Source: Cycas panzhihuaensis (taxonomy: Eukaryota > Cycadophyta). Taken from it: a stretch of DNA of 64,000 nt. Position numbers and translations under genes: made by a program. The DNA lies in contig CM041465.1 in assembly GCA_023213395.1 (NCBI GenBank), positions 164,679,741 through 164,743,740 of the forward strand. Reading direction: 5' to 3'. The stretch's first letter is position 1, and each line of letters starts with the position of its first letter. The notes beneath the pieces were generated by a model. That model was given only the letters and a program-made list of their open reading frames with translations. It ran no database searches and had not been told where the DNA came from. Positions 44,016-54,739 of the stretch are shown in pieces.

Positions 44016-45075
44016 ACCAAAGGTACAAAAAGGGTTAGAGTTAGGGGGAATGGGTTATCAGAAGATGAATTAGGGTAGCGATTTAGATTAAGAATGGTAT
44101 TGGGGTTTGGGTCTAGGGTTTGTATTATATTAACATCCTCTCGTACACTACTTTTTATGTTATCATTAGCATTCATATAATCAAAAGATTTAGAATTAAT
44201 ATTAATGTCATCAGTTACATTCTGAGAAAGTAGGTTGCATCTATAGAATGGGGGATTGGCTTCATATACATCCTGCAACCAATAATACACAAACTTTGTT
44301 ACACTCTCATCATTAGAAGAGTTATAAATTTCCTCGAAATAAGTCAGCTCCGTCTCTTGAGAATTAATCAACTTTGTTGGCTCTTCTGTCATGTAATATA
44401 AATTACTTTTGTCCAAGGAGGATTTAGTTTCTTCACTTGCAATAGTTGTGCTTGAGGCATCATCTGGTATCTCCTCAATCAAGTTTTTCCCCCACATTGG
44501 GAGGACCACTTCACTTCCTCCGTCAGATAGTGTGAAGTTTACATCCCTCCAACTTTGGAGACATTGGGTCTTATACAACCATAGTTGTCCCAACAATGCT
44601 GGATAAGGTATGGCTCCTTTCTCTATCTCCATAATTGTAAAATCAATTCGAACTACAATTCCTACTACATCCAATTTTATGTTGGCTAACTTCCTGATTG
44701 GTCTCACCAATAGTTCATTCGCTAGTTTTAGTGAGTAAGTGAGTAACTTGTAGCTTCCAACTTAGGGCTTCCCAATTTTCACCAAGTTGTGGTGGGCAAC
44801 ACATTCACTATTGCTCCTCTATCTGCAATCACTTTTGAGAATTTCTCTCCCGACATAGTAATTGTGACCATAGGATCCAAGTCGAATGATGACATTAATT
44901 TCTTTAAACTTTTTGTGATCTTACTTTGCTGTAATATCCCGGCCTTAATCCAATCTATCACTTGGTATAAGGGAATCGTTAATTGCAATTGTTTCACAGG
45001 ATTTTCCATTAGCAACAACATCCAAGGAACGTCTTCCATTAGTAGACCTTTAAACAATTCCTCCATCTGAACCAA
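44016..45075 (-). pseudogene. Gypsy-4 protease and spacer
   Basis: MEELFKGLLMEDVPWMLLLM leads into FDLDPMVTITMSGEKFSKVI and ADRGAIVNVLP (about 44840-44800). The last is the retropepsin active-site region; Gypsy-8 has VDGGAAVNVLP, so this copy has lost the central Gly. It continues VRPIRKLANIKLDVVGIVV and YPALLGQLWLYK (about 44710-44570). The rest to 44016 is an acidic, unstructured spacer with no recognised domain. Confidence 0.8.
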
Positions 45076-47158
45076 CTAAGGTTTCATCTTCTGCTCCTAA
45101 GGTATTTTCTCTTTTGGTTTGTTTTTCTGACATAAAATACTTCATCTCTGGTTTGCCCCTTAGCAACATCATTTCTATTTCCTTTTGAGCCAATTTCTCC
45201 AACACCTGTTTTGCTTGCTTGAGTCGATCAACTTCCAATTTAAGATTTGGATAATCTTTACTTACTACCTCTTTTTCCTTCTGTTTGTTTTGAAGTTTAA
45301 TGTTTTTGTTGTTTTTTTTAATTATGGCCATTAAATTGATCGTTTTTGCTTTGCCTTTACATTCTCTAGTTTTACGTTCACTTGGACCACAGTTATTGCA
45401 CACAAACGGTTTGTTCTCATAATCCTGTTTGGTCGAGCAATCTTACTTCCAATGACCGAATTGTAAACAGATCAAGCATCTTCCCATTGGTTGCCTTCTC
45501 TTTAAAGTTTTTGGTGTGCTCCTCATTGTATATACATTTCTAGATGGGTTGCTTCCTCTTCCCCAACCACGTCCTCTATAACCTCTTCCTCTAGGGTTAT
45601 AGAAACAATCCCTTGTATTGTGACTATCCATGTCACATATATGACACCATTTGTCCTTTTGATGTAATGCACTATTTTTTGGGTTTATCTCGCATTCTTT
45701 TGTTCTATGCAAGCTTTCTTCGCATATATGACACCAGTTTTCAATTTTGAATTCCCGATCCTTTTTCTTGGTTTCTTTTTCCTCCTCCTTATTCTTCATC
45801 CTTAATCTTGCCACTTCTTTTCTTAGAGCTTCAATCTCTAATTTTTCTTTCAATTTTCCTATTTTGCAAAGGGGTCGATTATGTTGATTCTATTTTATTT
45901 ATCGTATTTCATCTTGTAATCTGAGTAATAAAGGATCATGCCCTCTAGCTTGGGCATCCATTTTAGCTTCCAAATCTAGTGCCAACTCCTGAGCATTTTT
46001 AAAAGACTTTAAGGGATGTGCATGCATTATGGATCTCAATTTTTCATTCAGACCTCTGACAAAGTAATTCTTCATGTTGTGATCCGTTACTATCTCATTA
46101 ATCATACTGACAGTGATTATTTTCATATGACTGATATAAGTTAGTACCGATTCGCCGAGCCTTTGTTTGATCTCTCTAAGGGCAATCTCAACAGCCTCAT
46201 TGTTGCAAAATTTCTGAAATCTTTCCTCAAATGACTTCTTTATATTTGTCTAGGTTTATGTTTTATCTAGTTCTTTGTGCCATGCCAATGGTACTCCCCT
46301 TAATGTACAAGCAACCCTTGCCTTTATCTCCTCCTTGTCTGCGATCTTTTTCACATTAATCAAATTCTGAAACAAATACACATGTTCTGCCACATCAGAT
46401 GTGTCATTAAAGATTAACTTCCTAAAGTCCCTAGAGTCATCCATCCTTGGCGACTGCACTAGCATCCCTCCTAGTGACAATGACCTTTCTCCCTCTGAGT
46501 TTGACTTCGTTGGAGATTCTAATCCCTTTTCTTTACTATCCTCTTTGGGTGATGTATTTAGTGTGCTTGGTGTAGCATTATCTCTCCTAAATAGAGGGTT
46601 TTGAAATGGTGTTCTTAAATGAATAGGGTTAGGTACTCCTGGCGCTTGTACCGTCAATGGCGTAACCACTAGATATGATTGCTTGGACCCCTTGCCTAGT
46701 GAGTTTTCAAAAAACTGTCTTGTTAACTTGTTTTCCCAATATGCCGAGGGACCTTTCTTTGCCTTTTCCTTGTTATCACTTAAGTTCTTTGGGGTATCAT
46801 CCACATTTGTATGTTTCTCCTTTCCTAGGGTTTCATTTGTAATATCACTTTGCTCCAATTTTCCTTATGAATTTTCCTCCTTTTTTGTGTTTATAAGATC
46901 AAATCTAATTGGGGCGAGTGTTAGTACCGTATGCTCATCATTTCTTTTCTCTCCCTGTTCTTGAGGTGTCTGGCCTCCACTTGCCTCAGATTCTTCAACA
47001 GACTGTCCCTTAGTCTCTTTGTTTAGGCTTAATCTCCTTGCCCTTCTTAATGTAGACTCCTTTGACCATTGTAATGTCCTTTATTTGCTTGATTCTTTTT
47101 CTTGAGGTGATGTACCCTTTTGTGGCTCTCTCGCCTTCGAATGCCTCTTAGGTGGCAT
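45050..47158 (-). pseudogene. Gypsy-4 gag with four zinc knuckles
   Basis: Starts at ATG 47158 (MPPKR, shared with Gypsy-8). A charged N-terminal region is followed by YWENKLTRQFFE, then the capsid: LIFNDTSDVAEHVYLFQ, RVACTLRGVPLAWHKELD and MKNYFVRGLNEKLRSIMHAH. A coiled-coil stretch (45850-45740) precedes four knuckles: WCHICEESLHRTKEC, WCHICDMDSHNTRDC, a third CLICLQFGHWK whose last part is broken by a stop, and CNNCGPSERKTREC where the His is Arg. An R-G-R-G-R-rich stretch lies between the second and third. Stops near 46860, 46255, 45898 and 45440 break it. Confidence 0.87.
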
Positions 47159-47167
47159 TGGAAGGTC

Positions 47168-47168
<1 letters not shown>

Positions 47169-47202
<34 letters not shown>
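47169..47202. repeat. TA dinucleotide microsatellite
   Basis: About 17 TA repeats a few bases upstream of the Gypsy-4 gag start. Prone to slippage and assembly error. Confidence 0.95.
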
Positions 47203-47206
<4 letters not shown>

Positions 47207-47299
47207 CAACCTGCCATCACGACGATAGCCAGGGTTCCTTGTCCTTTGAACATACTCCCCTTGTGAAACTCTTGACCCAGTCCCTCCTAAGTGGACATA

Positions 47300-47312
47300 G
47301 GCAATAGAACCA
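47300..47312 (-). other. Gypsy-4 primer binding site, tRNA-Glu type
   Basis: The minus strand reads TGGTTCTATTGCC one base inside the LTR. The equivalent Gypsy-8 site, TGGTTCCGTTGCC, is the exact complement of the 3' end of plant tRNA-Glu (GGCAACGGAACCA, from knowledge of its acceptor stem). This copy has two mismatches. Confidence 0.72.
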
Positions 47313-47313
47313 A

Positions 47314-48146
47314 TGTTGACTTCGAATTCCACTACATTTGTGAGAAATGTACTTGTCAAGGGATCACTAGCAGTAGTCTAGCTTAGGATATAGTCAATAT
47401 ATTCATGTTTCCATTATGGAAGGAACAAATCATCACATATTCATCATTATTCCATCAAAGTAGTACACTAATCATCATATACTCTTCATGCAATTAACAC
47501 AATATGCATAATACACTATTTCCCTGTAACTTTCTCTTTATTAAGCAATAAGATTAGTACATTTTGTTCTGGAACGTATCCTACATACATTCCGACCGTA
47601 TAAATGCTACATTGTCATATGCGTTCTGCAAGGGAATGCACCAGGGAATGTATCTATTAATTCACTCAACCGTACTGTCCTTCTTGGTACTTTGACTCTT
47701 GAATTGACTTATGGAATGAATGTTCCGTTCTCACCATTGAATTGGTGAGAAAGGTACCCTTAAATGCCTCCTTTTGGCATCCTTTGAGTGAATGGTTATG
47801 ACCCCAGGTCATAACCGTACCTCTTTGTTGTCAATGTACCCTTTAACTTAATCTTGTGATTAGTCACCTTAAATGGCTTCCTTTCCATCCGTATGTCTGT
47901 ACGTACTCCTGTTTTGACTAACATCATCAGATCTGGGGGCCCTTTGGTTCCTTTCTGTCATGCATACCATTCTGTCTGCTAGTGTACCCAAAAAGGTACA
48001 TATCCTATTCTATGTACCCAGTCATCATGCATTCCGATTTTTCATGTTGTACGTACCTCCGTACAATTCGTACCTGTACTCTTCTAGTCAGTACAAGACT
48101 GCATACCAGTTTTCTCACAGTTTATGTGTCAAATCTATCCCCAACA
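47314..48146 (-). repeat. Gypsy-4 5' LTR
   Basis: Second LTR copy, bordered by GGTAG outside and the primer site inside. On the minus strand it contains TTAATAAAGAGAAAGTTAC, a conserved block also found in the Gypsy-8 LTR, a possible polyadenylation or R-region signal. Confidence 0.93.
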
Positions 48147-48151
48147 GGTAG

Positions 48152-49027
48152 CACATCAAGGAGGAGTGCCTGACCTCTCTCCTGAACTGAACCTAACTGA
48201 AAATCAAACAGGATGCTTTACAGTGGAGACTCTGCAGAAGAAGACATATGCCGGTAGAGCGAATAAAACATGTCAGCATTCAAGGCAACATCTGAACATG
48301 CATCCAAAATATTTCTCCATCCAATCTATACAGGAACAAGCAACCTGCATTAGTGCTTAATCTTGAATACATAGATTCCATCAAATTTCAAGCAAAAAAA
48401 TAGCAAAATTGGATGCCACAGTTTGAGAATCAGAAAAGATTGCTGAAGCTAACCATGCTTCAAGAAGTCACTCTCTAAGTACTTTGGGTAGCAGTACAGA
48501 TCTAGAGGACAAATCTAACCAAGGTAGTGGAGTATGGTCAAAATGAAAGAAACAAAAAGAGTTAAGAAAAACCTTTGATACAAAGAGACGGGGAATCAAC
48601 AACCAAGGCAGTTCTGTGGCCATTTTGTGAAGTGTGAAATTGATGATAAATCAAGGCCTTATGACCCTGTTTTCTTATTACTTATTAAGCAGGTTCTTTG
48701 TGGTAGAGCATGATGGGAATTTTACACACCAATCCATTGAGGAAGAATATTGTTGAAGCACATTGGGAATTTTGATTAGTTAATGATGTTAGCTAATTCT
48801 TAAATATATTAGTAAAGTAATCAATGACCTGCAGAATAAGTACACCTCACGACACATGGGTGGATAACACTACTGGTTTCAATTTTATTTGAATTCTTGA
48901 ACCTGCCATGAAGGCCATATGAGATGTCCCCCATCATATCAAAATATGTTCTTATTGGTCAAATATAGCCTGCTCTGAACTGTATGTGACTTGAGAAATG
49001 TTTGACCATTGGTTTAGAAATCAATAC
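48152..49027. other. Non-coding, intron-like sequence
   Basis: Lies between Gypsy-4 and the IBR3-like exon. The exon donor site GT is at 49026-49027 (minus strand), so this is the beginning of the following intron if the gene is real. No other exon seen. Confidence 0.5.
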
Positions 49028-49170
49028 CGTGTAATTGAACACTCTATGTTAGTGGCATCGGAAGATGCAACTTGAGGCTCCGTCATTGCAAACCCAGAGC
49101 GAATTGTCCCCTCCAGCAGAGGAATGAGCCATGTCTTTTGCTGTTCTGCGGTGCCATAACGAAACAATAC
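49028..49170 (-). CDS. IBR3: Internal exon of IBR3/ACAD10-like acyl-CoA dehydrogenase
   Basis: The minus strand encodes [20 protein letters not shown] and [20 protein letters not shown] without a stop. This is the highly conserved substrate-side core of the acyl-CoA dehydrogenase domain in plant IBR3 (similar to vertebrate ACAD10/11), a probably peroxisomal enzyme that in Arabidopsis acts on indole-3-butyric acid in auxin metabolism. The exon is 143 bp, preceded by TTGTTGCAG (acceptor) and followed by GT (donor), giving phase 0 entry and phase 2 exit. No neighbouring exon was found, so either the introns are very long and filled with transposons, or this is a lone gene fragment. Confidence 0.8.
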
Positions 49171-50780
49171 CTGCAACAAGTAAGCATAACACTGGGTTAA
49201 CACATATAACACAAGCTACACATCAGTGTCTGACACAATATTTACTTGCACCTCAATAATCAGTCTTTAGTGCCAGCCAATAGCAAGAGCATGTGCTCAT
49301 CCCACGTATCGCTATCCATATAGTTGACCACTCTGCTCAACAAGGTAACAAATACTGTTTGATGGACTTATCCCAAATTAAGGATATAATAATTATGTTC
49401 GAATTCATTTGAAAAGGCAATTGAAAGTTCTTGAGGTCATGTGCAGAATAAAAATGTTTGAGACACAATGGCCTTGACATCTCCGACGAGCTTGCAGACT
49501 TCATCCATCAACAATGACATAGCATTCATCAACAGAGCAGGAAAGATAAAAGAGAACATAGCACATAATTGAGTAGCAATCTTCTCTATTCATCAATCAA
49601 TAGACAAGAGTTTAAGTAGCTGGATATGGCCCTTGACCTTGCCATGCTCCTGCCAGACATGTCTTGGATTCAGAGATACAGCTAGAGCAAATATCCCGAC
49701 TGTGCCCCAGATTGGTTACGCATCTTGAGCCATATCCCAGCCACATCTGGGCCAGTGGGCAGCCATATGCAGGAATATTTTGGCCAGATACAGCCTCTCA
49801 AAAATGGCTTTTATTTTGTCTTGTTATTTTTTGTGTATTCTCTTTAAAAAATTTACATGCGTTCCAACCATTTCAGTTTTCAATTTATAATATTGATTTC
49901 AGATTTGTTGTACTCTCAATGTATCATGCATATAGTTGTTGAAAGCCCTAAATTTGTCATATCCATGTATCCTAGAATTTTGAGAATTGTTGTATCTGTA
50001 TCCACTCCCACTCCCACATTTCTACCTGCTCAGGTAACACTGCATCAGGAATGTGGCTTGGCAGCCCATAAGGACAGCCAAGAACCTCAATCACACAATC
50101 ATGCAGGTGCCACCACTTTTTCTCCTTACAATTTCTCTCTTTCAAATCATTCATGAAAGGTTGTGTAGTTAAACCACCTCTAACTAAACACTCTGTCCTT
50201 GGAAACATGGTCCCAAGGGCCGCTTCACATTTTCGAACCACAGAAATGCAGAAACGGCCTGAAAACGACCCAAAAACATTTGTGGGCCACTGGAGACATT
50301 TCAGACCCCAGCCCATGTTTTCGACAATGTTTCCCACAACCATAGCCATTTCCAAGCCTGCACATGCAATTTGTGGGGCCTGCATGGGAGACGGGCCACA
50401 CAAAACTTAATATTTTGTTTAATTTTGTATTATTTTTTAAGGTTTTGAATGCATTCTTTAAGATTTCTTGTGTCATTTTAGAAAAAACAAACTAAAAATA
50501 AATAAAAATAAAAATCTACTACTAAAAACCATAAAAATGCAAAGAAACTCACAAAATAGTGGCCAAATTCCTTGGGCCCACAACCAAGGGCAAGAAAACC
50601 ATGTGTAGAAACAATGTGCCAAAAAACCTGTGCCAACCCCATGGCTTCTTGCCCATTGTTTCTTGATCTCCTAACCTTTTTATAACTATCTTGGGTTCAG
50701 CTTCAACCCATGCATTTGATGCTCTAAGTATTATTCTATCTCCTTATTTTCTAGAATGCTTGTAAGTGATTCTACTTGTT
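49171..50780. other. Non-coding, intron-like or intergenic sequence
   Basis: AT-rich. A minus-strand open frame at 49972-50403 and a plus-strand one at 50153-50410 have no recognised domain. No exon or transposon recognised. Confidence 0.45.
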
Positions 50781-50792
50781 TGCATTGTGCAA

Positions 50793-50981
50793 ATGGCTTC
50801 ACAATCTTTTGTTCATAGTAACCATAGTGAGGCAAAGATCAATGATTCTACCCTGTGGAAGTATGTGACAGAAATTTCTTCATTTGTTGAAGAAGGATCT
50901 TATGCATGGAAGTGCACCATCTATGAGGGAGTTTGCGTGTGGGAGAATCATCAAAGAAGAAATATGGGTCTAAGAATATGA
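50793..50981 (+). pseudogene. hAT-type BED zinc-finger N-terminal fragment
   Basis: MASQSFVHSNHSEAKINDST followed by LWKYVTEI...WKCTIYEGV. It resembles the N-terminus of plant hAT-family transposase-like proteins, which start with a BED zinc finger (W-K-Y-V...W-K-C..C). The second cysteine of the finger appears to be replaced (C-T-I-Y), and the frame ends soon after without the rest of the protein. No terminal inverted repeat was identified. A short decayed fragment. Confidence 0.5.
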
Positions 50982-50984
50982 CTA

Positions 50985-51300
50985 AAAGTACAATTAGTAG
51001 GTAGATTGTAGTCAGAAGTCTGATGGGAGGCACAATCCATGGTTGGATTGCAATAGAAAGGTCTGACTAGAAGTACAACCGGAGTTTTGATTGCAATTTA
51101 GGTACAATTGGATCACAAATCGTAGTTAAGGTACAACCTCAAGTACAACTAGATTGTAGATCACAATTTAGGTACAACCTGAGGTATGACCAACATGTTG
51201 ATTGTAGCTACAAGTATGACTAGAAGTGCAACCAGTTGGTGGACTACAATTCAAGTATGACTCAAACTACAATCTAAGCCCCAATTGTAGTAAAAGTGAG
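50985..51300. repeat. Degenerate tandem repeat of AAGTACAACC/AAGTATGACT words
   Basis: Loose tandem array of about 20-25-bp units containing AGAAGTACAACC, GATTGTAG and CACAATTTAGGTACAACCT. Similar words occur inverted at 18541-18680. It starts right after the hAT-like fragment. Confidence 0.65.
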
Positions 51301-51783
51301 ACAAAGACCCAAGAATTTACCAAATTACATGTGATGGAATCAACTGATAATTGAATGTATTTCCCTTGTATAAATCAAGATTATAACTTCTCTCACCCAC
51401 ATCTTGAATCCCCTTTTTGATAAAATGAGTGAAGGATTCATAGGGTCAATTATATCAGGACCTTGCTTTCCAACGACGGAGGGAAGTTTGGGTTAGATGG
51501 GAAGCACAAGGAGGGTCGATGGCACTCCGCCACTATTAAGGGGAGGAACAAGTGTAGGAAGAGGAAGGTTGTTGCAAAGCACGTCACTAGTGATGAATGT
51601 GAGCAGAGGTGGCAGCTAGCCACTTTTAGGTGGTGCACCGGAGCAATTGCATCAGGAGAATTAGGACAAGGGGGTTATAGTCCTTCAGGTGGAACACAAC
51701 ATATAACCCCCTATGTCATTGTTTAGAACATTGCAACATTTTCAACTTTGTAGTTCGATGGATCCAATGATTTGGGCAATCAC
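51301..51783. other. Sequence without recognised feature
   Basis: Contains an 87-codon plus-strand open frame at 51463-51726 that is GC-richer than its surroundings; no domain recognised. It is followed by the Gypsy-7 LTR at 51784. Confidence 0.45.
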
Positions 51784-52517
51784 TGTTGACTTAAAATCTA
51801 CTCCATACTGCAAGATCTTCACTTGTTAAGGTTTTCCACTGTAGTCTATGGTGTGTGCATGCGGTCAACATACATATCTTTCATTCACTATGCCACATAA
51901 GTCCACAAATATACTCATACACATAGGATCACAATGCATTCCCCATTAAGTACACATGATATCCATGTAACTCTGTAATATTATTAGACAATAGTCAATA
52001 TTTTACATTATATTATGTCCGTACATAGTTGACTGGTCATCCGTACTAGGTCAAATCTCAAGTAGATCACTTAGTCGGCTCTCACACCCATTTCCATGCA
52101 TGGATGTGTTTAAAGATTGTTCACGTCCCTACTGTGGAACGGTTGCGACTAACAGTCCAACTGTCTGCTTTCCCTAACAGATGTCTCTTCACTATTAATC
52201 CATTTTTATTATCTTCTTAATACGTCCATTAATCCGTACAGTTGGGTCCACAGGTCTCTTTCCTTGTTCAATCTGTTCCACATTCGTTCTCGTTACGTTC
52301 CTAGCTGTGCAATGTACGTTCTTTGTTTGTTTCGTGTGTTTATGTTGTACAATGTCCGTTCCTTTGACGGAATGGTCCTACTTTCTATGTGTTTTTCGTC
52401 CATTCTTCTTCCTAAATGCATGCCTAATGGTTGCCCTACAAAATATCCATAGTTTCATCTAGATTTTATTATACATTCCCCCTAGCAGATGCACAAGTGT
52501 CAAATCTAGCCACAACA
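51784..52517 (-). repeat. Gypsy-7 3' LTR
   Basis: Plus-strand start TGTTGACTTAAAATC, end AGCCACAACA, followed by the same internal flank as Gypsy-4 (TCTATCCAGGGTCAACAAAA). Related to, but clearly diverged from, the Gypsy-4 LTRs. It also keeps a TATTAAT-rich block near 52180-52235. Confidence 0.85.
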
Positions 52518-52639
52518 TCTATCCAGGGTCAACAAAAATGGTTGAGCATCCGTGCTCAATTCAAAATTTCAAAATTTTTTGTTTTGTCTTCCTCCTCCTC
52601 CCTTTTGAGTTAGGACTGCTCCTGTAGTCCTGGTTTCTT

Positions 52640-54045
52640 GGTGGCTCAATGGCTCACAACAAGTTTTCATTGATCTATGTTAATGTGGCTATGATTGCAT
52701 TTTTTCCTTTAATTTTTTCATATAATTCCAAGATTTGTATCTTGTACCCTTGTTCTAATTCTTGTAGAAGTTGACTTATTTGTATAACCTTTTCACTTAT
52801 GGGTGATTGTGAAGGACCTTCCCTTGGTTCTGTAACTGTCAGAAGCGGGGGTTCCATTTCCCATTCTTTCAATACCTCTTATGTTTCTTGTTGTCCTCTA
52901 CCCTTTTTTGTGCCTCTCTTCATTACTTGCTTCTGCCTTAGTTGAAAGGGGGTCCCTGGTTTGTGCTGGATCCATTTTAACACCTTAGTCATCTCTGATT
53001 TGACTTGCCTCTTCACTCATGGGTCCTGAGTATTGTTTGGCATATCACCTGCCTCTTCACTCCTGGGTCCTGAGTACTGTTTGGCATAATATTTACCCAT
53101 TTCTTTATCATGGGTTCCCTGGGCTGGATAAGTAAGGAGGGAGGGTTAATATCTGGACACTACTGGAATAATAGTGCTAATAATAGTGATGGTTGTTTGA
53201 AGGGGTGAGTTTGAAGCGCCCCAAATTGTTGCTCCATACTATTTGCTAAGAATTCACACCAATTCATCTTCACTCCATCCCATAATGCTAGGAGCAGGAC
53301 TATTAATCCTCCAGGAATGTATGCATGTTTATGTTTTTATAAGAATTTAGATACTAGAATTTTTGCAGCCCATTGAAGTTTTCTATCCGTGATATCTACA
53401 ATCTTTATTCCGCTGGAATAAACCTAGGTGTCTGGAGCACATAGCTCCCTTGTCTATATTTCCCGGTCCACTTCGGATCTTTTTGTGGCCATAGGGGTTT
53501 CGCCCTCTTTGGACAATCCTGTAACCTCATGAATAGCTATTGCACTTATTTTGACCTTCTCCTTATTAAATTTGATAGCTACAATAATTTGTTCCATGAT
53601 TTCAAGCTCCCAATATAGTGGAGGCATTATCACGAAGTCCTTCCATCTTGCTTGTTTGATTTTGGCTTTAAAATTTGCTGGTAATTCTTCGAATTGTCCC
53701 TGAAGTCTTGGAAAGCAGGTCTCTTATATCTCTGCAATCTTCATCCTGTGGTCGGAAGGGAATGTATGAAAAAAAACAGATGTAACACTAGATTATTTTA
53801 AGGGACATACACCTTCTTGCTTGGACGTGCGCTCCCTGGTTTGGATGGCTATTAGGTATCCTCTGTGCTCCGAGCATTCTTTGTTTCGAACGGTTACAAT
53901 GATTACTTCTTTGGAGGGTTGTGTTACTTCTCTTTCTTCGTACGTTTAATTGTCAGAATGGTTCTAAGGTTCTGCCTTTTATAATTCTCCTTTTTTAGTC
54001 CATTTAGGTGGCATTCCTTTCTAGGAACGCATGCGTTCAGTAGCA
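52640..54045 (-). pseudogene. Gypsy-7 extra ORF between pol and 3' LTR
   Basis: Sense-strand ORF remains homologous to the Gypsy-4 extra ORF, and longer upstream. Blocks in order: MPPKWTKKGE (about 54015), RLQGQFEELPANFKAKIKQA, WKDFVIMPPLYWELEIMEQI, KVKISAIAIHEVTGL, LQWAAKILVSKFL, ALWDGVKMNWCEFLANSMEQ, THPFKQPSLLLALL, EPMIKKWVN, KSEMTKVLKWIQ and a C-terminal coiled coil (VIQISQLLQELEQGYKIQIL). There are several in-frame stops (for example near 53430 and 53135) and an internal duplication near 53000-53090. It resembles the putative plant transposon protein domain; no enzymatic motif is visible. Confidence 0.65.
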
Positions 54046-54739
54046 GTCCATTTCGTTCCCTTTCTAGAATGGTTCTGGTTTCCAAGGTGAGAGAAACAGT
54101 GTTTGTGGAGACAAAGCATACAGTTTGTAGAGGAATCAACTGGTTTTAAGTGAACTGAAGATGAAAGTCAATCTGGAGATGAAGAATAGTCCGCAATAGT
54201 TGCAGTCAGTTCCATGATATTTGGGAATATTATGCTTGGATTTGTTTTTGGGATTCAGTTGTGAAGAAGGTAACAGTTATCTAAAGGCTGTTGTCAGGTC
54301 AGTAAGTTTTGATTTGGAAACTCCAGAACCAGTCCCTGGCATAGCAGGAAGTGGAATGCTTGCTCCAAAAAGTCCTTAAGACTGCTAAGCCGCCAAAGCA
54401 GACAAAAAGAGCAAAGGGACATGTGGGTAGGTATCAAAGCATTACGGAGAAGTTTAGCAAAATACTTGTCATATGGCCCAATCATTAGAGTGCTAAACTC
54501 AATAAGGGGGTGTTAGACATTAGCCCATGAAATATTGCATCTCCAGGTGCCTGAATTGTAGCTGTGAATGCTCCCAAAGTAGTCTTTCCAGGTCGTTGTT
54601 GCCATAATATCTTCTATTGATGTAAGTTGCTGAAATATTGTCCATGAATCCTGAGAGTTATAACTATGATTGACTTATTTATACGTCATGGAGACATAAT
54701 CTTAGGTAATGTTTCTCTTGTTCAAACCAATCATACAAT

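Larger units (their letters stand above)
22598..48146 (-). mobile_element. Gypsy-4: large Ty3/gypsy element hosting two Copia insertions
   Basis: Minus-strand gypsy element with a perfect target duplication GGTAG (22593-22597 and 48147-48151). LTRs are 845 bp and 833 bp. Without Copia-5 and Copia-6 it is about 10.3 kb. Order on the minus strand: LTR, tRNA-Glu type primer site, gag with four zinc knuckles, protease, a second Gag-like domain, RT, RNase H, integrase, an extra ORF, 3' LTR. The lack of a chromodomain and the large extra 3' region suggest the Athila/Tat side of gypsy rather than chromoviruses; the lineage needs a tree. All coding parts carry stops. Confidence 0.93.

Noticed and set aside
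49972-50410. Long overlapping open frames on both strands
   Set aside because: No recognised domain; both strands open over the same region suggests chance in GC-richer DNA.
51463-51726. 87-codon open frame with basic residues
   Set aside because: No family recognised and no splice or repeat context; kept only as an unassigned stretch.
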